Position numbers and translations under genes: made by a program. A stretch of 8,283 nt of DNA from JBDNFP01 sp041689775 (lineage in GTDB: Bacteria > Bacteroidota > Bacteroidia > Cytophagales > Spirosomataceae): assembly GCA_041689775.1 (NCBI GenBank), contig JBDNFP010000018.1, positions 1 through 8,283 of the forward strand, given 5' to 3'. The stretch's first letter is position 1; every line of letters starts with the position of its first letter. Shown here one piece after another: positions 6,118 to 8,283 of the stretch. A model generated the notes under the pieces. The model had not been told where the DNA came from, did not search any database, and saw nothing but the letters and a program-made list of their open reading frames with translations.

Positions 6118-7329
6118 ATGAAACTTATACTTTTGATTATATTTCTCTTCATTATGATAGCATGCACCTCCACCAATCAAACCGAAAATGGTAGTAAAAC
6201 GCCCGGTACTTTTGGGTACGATCTGCAATTTTTACAGCAACACGACCCACAGATTGCGGTATTGACCGGCGACGATCCTAGCGTGCAGGTGATCGTATCG
6301 GCTAAGTACCAGGGGAAGGTGTTTACTTCTACCGCCGGAGGAAGCGGAGGTCGTAGTTTTGGCTGGGTTAATTACAAAGCCTTTACCGGTAAAACTGATG
6401 ACCACATGAATGCCTACGGCGGGGAAAACCGTTTTTGGCTGGGGCCGGAAGGCGGGAAGTTTTCCCTTTTTTTTAAGCCAGGAACAGCCATGGTGTTTGA
6501 TCAATGGCACACTCCGGCGGCCGTAGATACCGAAGCTTGGACCATTGCCCGGAGTGATTCGAAATCAATTTTGATGGAGAAGGATATGGTACTTACCAAT
6601 TATGGCGGCACCGTTATGGATCTCCACGTAGAACGAACTATATCTCTATTAAAAAGGGATGAAGTGAATAAACTCCTTCAAACCGAAGCACAGGATGGAA
6701 TTAAGATGGTAGGGTATCGCACGCAAAACTCTATCGTAAATAAGGGTAGTAATGCCTGGGATGCTACTACCGGCGCACCTTGTATTTGGATGCTCGATAT
6801 GTTCGTGCCTTCGCCCAAAGTTACGATTCTCCTGCCGTACCGGGAAGCCAACGGAAAGGTGGCTACTACCGACTACTTCGGCGAGATCCCCGCTAGTCGA
6901 ATTGCGCACAAGGATGGGGTCTTGTATTTTAAAGCGGACGGAAAGAGTCGCGGGAAGATCGGACTTTCACCCGAGCGGGCAAAGCCATTTGCCGGTAGTT
7001 ACGACGCCAAAAATATGATTTTGACCCTTACTTTTTTTGATGTTGACCAGCAAGGTATTTATCTGAACCAAGAATGGGAAATCCTACCTGACCCCTACAA
7101 GGGCGACGCGGTGAATGCCTACAACGATGGTTTTTTGGCGGATGGAAGCCAAATGGGACCTTTTTACGAAATCGAGAGTGTTTCACCGGCGGCATTCCTG
7201 GCCCCCGGTGAAAAAATGACCCACAAGCATACCGTTGTTCACTTAACGGGCAGCGCAAACTCACTCAATATAATCGTCCAAAAAGTATTTGGCGTCTCGC
7301 TGGCCGAAATAGAAGGTGCCCTAAAATAA
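6118..7329 (+). CDS. DUF6786-like lipoprotein, possible galactose-mutarotase-type fold
   Basis: A 403-residue predicted lipoprotein. MKLILLIIFLFIMIAC gives a hydrophobic signal with lipidation Cys16, followed by a polar linker. ATG 6118 was preferred over an upstream in-frame ATG at 6085 because it starts the signal peptide cleanly. Conserved-looking blocks are TAGGSGGRSFGW (72-83), GGENRFWLGPEGG (101-113) and, near the C-terminus, YEIESVSPAAFLAPGEKMTH (350-369) with a following HTVVHL. I associate the RFWLGPEGG block with DUF6786. The C-terminal 'E-x-E-S-x-S-P ... L-x-P-G-E ... T-H' block resembles the last strands of galactose-mutarotase-like beta-sandwiches, which suggests carbohydrate binding (inference; enzymatic activity unproven). 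The gene is monocistronic; a hairpin at 7335-7366 follows its stop immediately. Confidence 0.8.
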   Translation: MKLILLIIFLFIMIACTSTNQTENGSKTPGTFGYDLQFLQQHDPQIAVLTGDDPSVQVIVSAKYQGKVFTSTAGGSGGRSFGWVNYKAFTGKTDDHMNAYGGENRFWLGPEGGKFSLFFKPGTAMVFDQWHTPAAVDTEAWTIARSDSKSILMEKDMVLTNYGGTVMDLHVERTISLLKRDEVNKLLQTEAQDGIKMVGYRTQNSIVNKGSNAWDATTGAPCIWMLDMFVPSPKVTILLPYREANGKVATTDYFGEIPASRIAHKDGVLYFKADGKSRGKIGLSPERAKPFAGSYDAKNMILTLTFFDVDQQGIYLNQEWEILPDPYKGDAVNAYNDGFLADGSQMGPFYEIESVSPAAFLAPGEKMTHKHTVVHLTGSANSLNIIVQKVFGVSLAEIEGALK

Positions 7330-7366
7330 AAAAAGCCTGAGTGAGAAATTCTAATTCCACTCAGGC
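7328..7366 (-). terminator. Rho-independent terminator of the RRM gene
   Basis: Arms GCCTGAGTG (7335-7343) and CACTCAGGC (7358-7366) form a perfect 9-bp stem with a 14-nt loop. On the minus strand the stem is followed by seven T residues (complement of 7328-7334) and then ATTTTA, a proper U-tract. On the plus strand the stem is followed by ATAAAAC, so it is a weaker terminator for the gene ending at 7329. The U-tract overlaps the stop codon of that convergent gene. The distance from the RRM stop (7503) implies a 3' untranslated region of about 140-170 nt. Confidence 0.75.
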
Positions 7367-7502
7367 ATAAAACGAATGACTTAGAGCCCGTTGTAGCTAG
7401 GTAATGCTTAGTTCCAGACGTGGATAAAAACGGGGTTGAAACTCAGTTTTTAACTTATGTTAAAAATACCAGGCAGTTTCAGAATCAAAACGGGTAGTGG
7501 TC

Positions 7503-7940
7503 TTATTCAAAGTCGTTTCTATCACGACGATTAAACCCTCCTTTTTGATCCCGACCTGAGCGATCTCCCCATTTCTTATCACCGGGACGATCCCCTGAGC
7601 GATTAGATGAAGAACGACCAGCGTCATCGCGACGCGGAAATCCGCCACCGCCTGACTTAAAACCGCCACTCCCGCCGGAATGACCCGCTGGCCCTTTCTC
7701 GGTTTTTTGGGATTCGTTGACTACCAATGCCCGGCCCATTACTTCAAACCCGTTCAGGTTAGAAATAGCCTCTTTGGCTTGGTTATCGTCTGGCATTTCT
7801 ACAAAGCCAAACCCTTTACTCTGCCGCGTAATTTTGTCGATAATGATTTTGGTGGAGGCTACCTCCCCAAATTTTTCGAAAATTTCGCTTAATTCCCCTT
7901 CCTTTAATTTGAATGGAAGGCTACCTACATAGATGTCCAT
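7503..7940 (-). CDS. RNA-binding protein with one RRM domain and a Gly/Arg-rich tail
   Basis: A 145-residue cytoplasmic protein predicted to bind single-stranded RNA. The RRM spans residues 2-76 with RNP2 IYVGSL (3-8) and RNP1 KGFGFVEM (42-49), keeping the aromatic residues that stack on bases. Residues about 80-145 form a low-complexity tail rich in Gly, Arg, Asp and Ser (SGGFKSGGGGFPRRDD, then DRSGRDQKGGFNRRDRND), probably disordered, and like the tails of cyanobacterial Rbp and eukaryotic glycine-rich proteins. Bacterial proteins of this type are often cold-responsive RNA chaperones; that role is inferred here. ATG 7938-7940 begins exactly at the RRM. It is transcribed alone, with a terminator at 7328-7366, and faces away from the propeller-protein gene across a 178-bp divergent gap. 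No clear promoter could be assigned to it. Confidence 0.93.
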   Translation of the reverse strand: MDIYVGSLPFKLKEGELSEIFEKFGEVASTKIIIDKITRQSKGFGFVEMPDDNQAKEAISNLNGFEVMGRALVVNESQKTEKGPAGHSGGSGGFKSGGGGFPRRDDAGRSSSNRSGDRPGDKKWGDRSGRDQKGGFNRRDRNDFE

Positions 7941-8048
7941 CTGCTACAAAAATTTGTTTTTTTCTAAATATACGGTTTTTAGAAATACATAAATTGCTTG
8001 AAACTGAATATTAAGAATAAATTTATGCGGCGGTCAAACCGTACTTTA

Positions 8049-8080
8049 TTGATGTAGTTAAGGTATTAGTAGTAATTTTG
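8049..8080 (+). promoter_or_regulatory. Promoter of the sortilin-like secreted protein gene
   Basis: TTG at 8049-8051 and TAATTTTG at 8073-8080 are 21 nt apart, matching the Bacteroidota -33/-7 pattern with a perfect TAnnTTTG. Transcription would start near 8086, giving a leader of about 33 nt to ATG 8119. The leader is A/T-rich (CAACCAAATTTTATTCTAA) without a Shine-Dalgarno, as is common in this phylum. Confidence 0.65.
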
Positions 8081-8118
8081 TTTCTATGACTAGATTCAAC
8101 AACCAAATTTTATTCTAA

Positions 8119-8283
8119 ATGAAAAGAAACTTACTCTTATTTGCCCTTTTTGCGTTCGTGTCTACGGCATTTGCCCAAAAGAAAAACAAAGGAGCAAAGG
8201 TGGAAGAGCCAGTTCAAGCGGTCGCTTCTATGGACTATAATCAGATTTTCAAAGCGGTTAAGTGGAGATCCATCGGGCCTTTC
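8119..8283 (+). CDS. Secreted sortilin/VPS10-type beta-propeller protein, N-terminal fragment
   Basis: Fifty-five codons are present before the window ends, so the gene is cut by the edge. MKRNLLLFALFAFVSTAFAQ is a textbook Sec signal peptide with an A-x-A cleavage site near residues 17-19. A Lys-rich stretch and a linker lead to FKAVKWRSIGPF at 44-55. The WRSIGPF motif, usually continued as RGGR, marks the first blade of large (about 900-1100 residue) Bacteroidota exported proteins. These are annotated as sortilin N-terminal, VPS10 or BNR-repeat 'glycosyl hydrolase' proteins. Their biochemical role is not established as far as I know. Identification from so short a piece relies on this single motif and the signal peptide. 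The promoter at 8049-8080 lies just upstream. Confidence 0.7.
   Translation, partial: MKRNLLLFALFAFVSTAFAQKKNKGAKVEEPVQAVASMDYNQIFKAVKWRSIGPF

Noticed and set aside
7965..7972. TATATTTA (minus strand) as the -7 box of the RRM gene
   Set aside because: One mismatch at the most informative position and no TTG at the expected distance; too weak to list.
8017..8026. 10-bp palindrome ATAAATTTAT as an operator
   Set aside because: A/T-only palindromes of this length are expected by chance in such an A/T-rich intergenic region.

Overview
The window looks like ordinary chromosomal DNA of a Bacteroidota bacterium, most likely of the order Cytophagales. The evidence is: Bacteroidota-type promoter elements (-7 box TAnnTTTG, with an upstream TTG) ahead of several genes, lipoprotein signal peptides, a single-RRM protein with a Gly/Arg-rich tail, and several protein families that I associate with this phylum. 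The placement rests on recall and motif reading, not on a database search.

Layout, left to right. (1) Positions 1-631 are a scarred locus. The 3' end of an IS transposase (2-115) runs directly into a small lipoprotein gene that appears to have lost its normal start, carries a one-base frameshift near 511 and seems to lack an internal segment. (2) A perfect 23-bp inverted repeat (666-713) is a bidirectional terminator between that locus and alaS, the alanyl-tRNA synthetase gene on the minus strand (749-3403). (3) The 3404-3575 gap holds divergent promoters for alaS and for a rightward pair: a short MerR-type regulator (3576-3926) overlapping by 8 bp a secreted M28 metallopeptidase with a C-terminal PDZ-like domain (3919-5160). 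(4) A conserved membrane-anchored protein of unknown function (5189-5935, minus) converges on the peptidase gene. (5) A DUF6786-like lipoprotein (6118-7329, plus) converges on a single-RRM RNA-binding protein (7503-7940, minus), with a rho-independent terminator for the RRM transcript between them. (6) The window ends inside the start of a secreted protein with the WRSIGPF signature of the sortilin/VPS10-type beta-propeller family (8119 to the edge), preceded by a clear promoter.

Functionally this is a mix of housekeeping (translation, RNA binding) and envelope or secreted proteins (peptidase, lipoprotein, propeller protein). The only evident operon is the MerR-M28 pair. I found no CRISPR array, tRNA or rRNA gene, phage module, toxin-antitoxin pair, defence cluster or biosynthetic cluster. 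The points most worth a second look are the IS-associated decay of the lipoprotein gene, the overlapping regulator/peptidase pair whose promoter crowds its own ribosome-binding site, and the two conserved envelope families of unknown function. I do not see a convincing undescribed multi-gene system.
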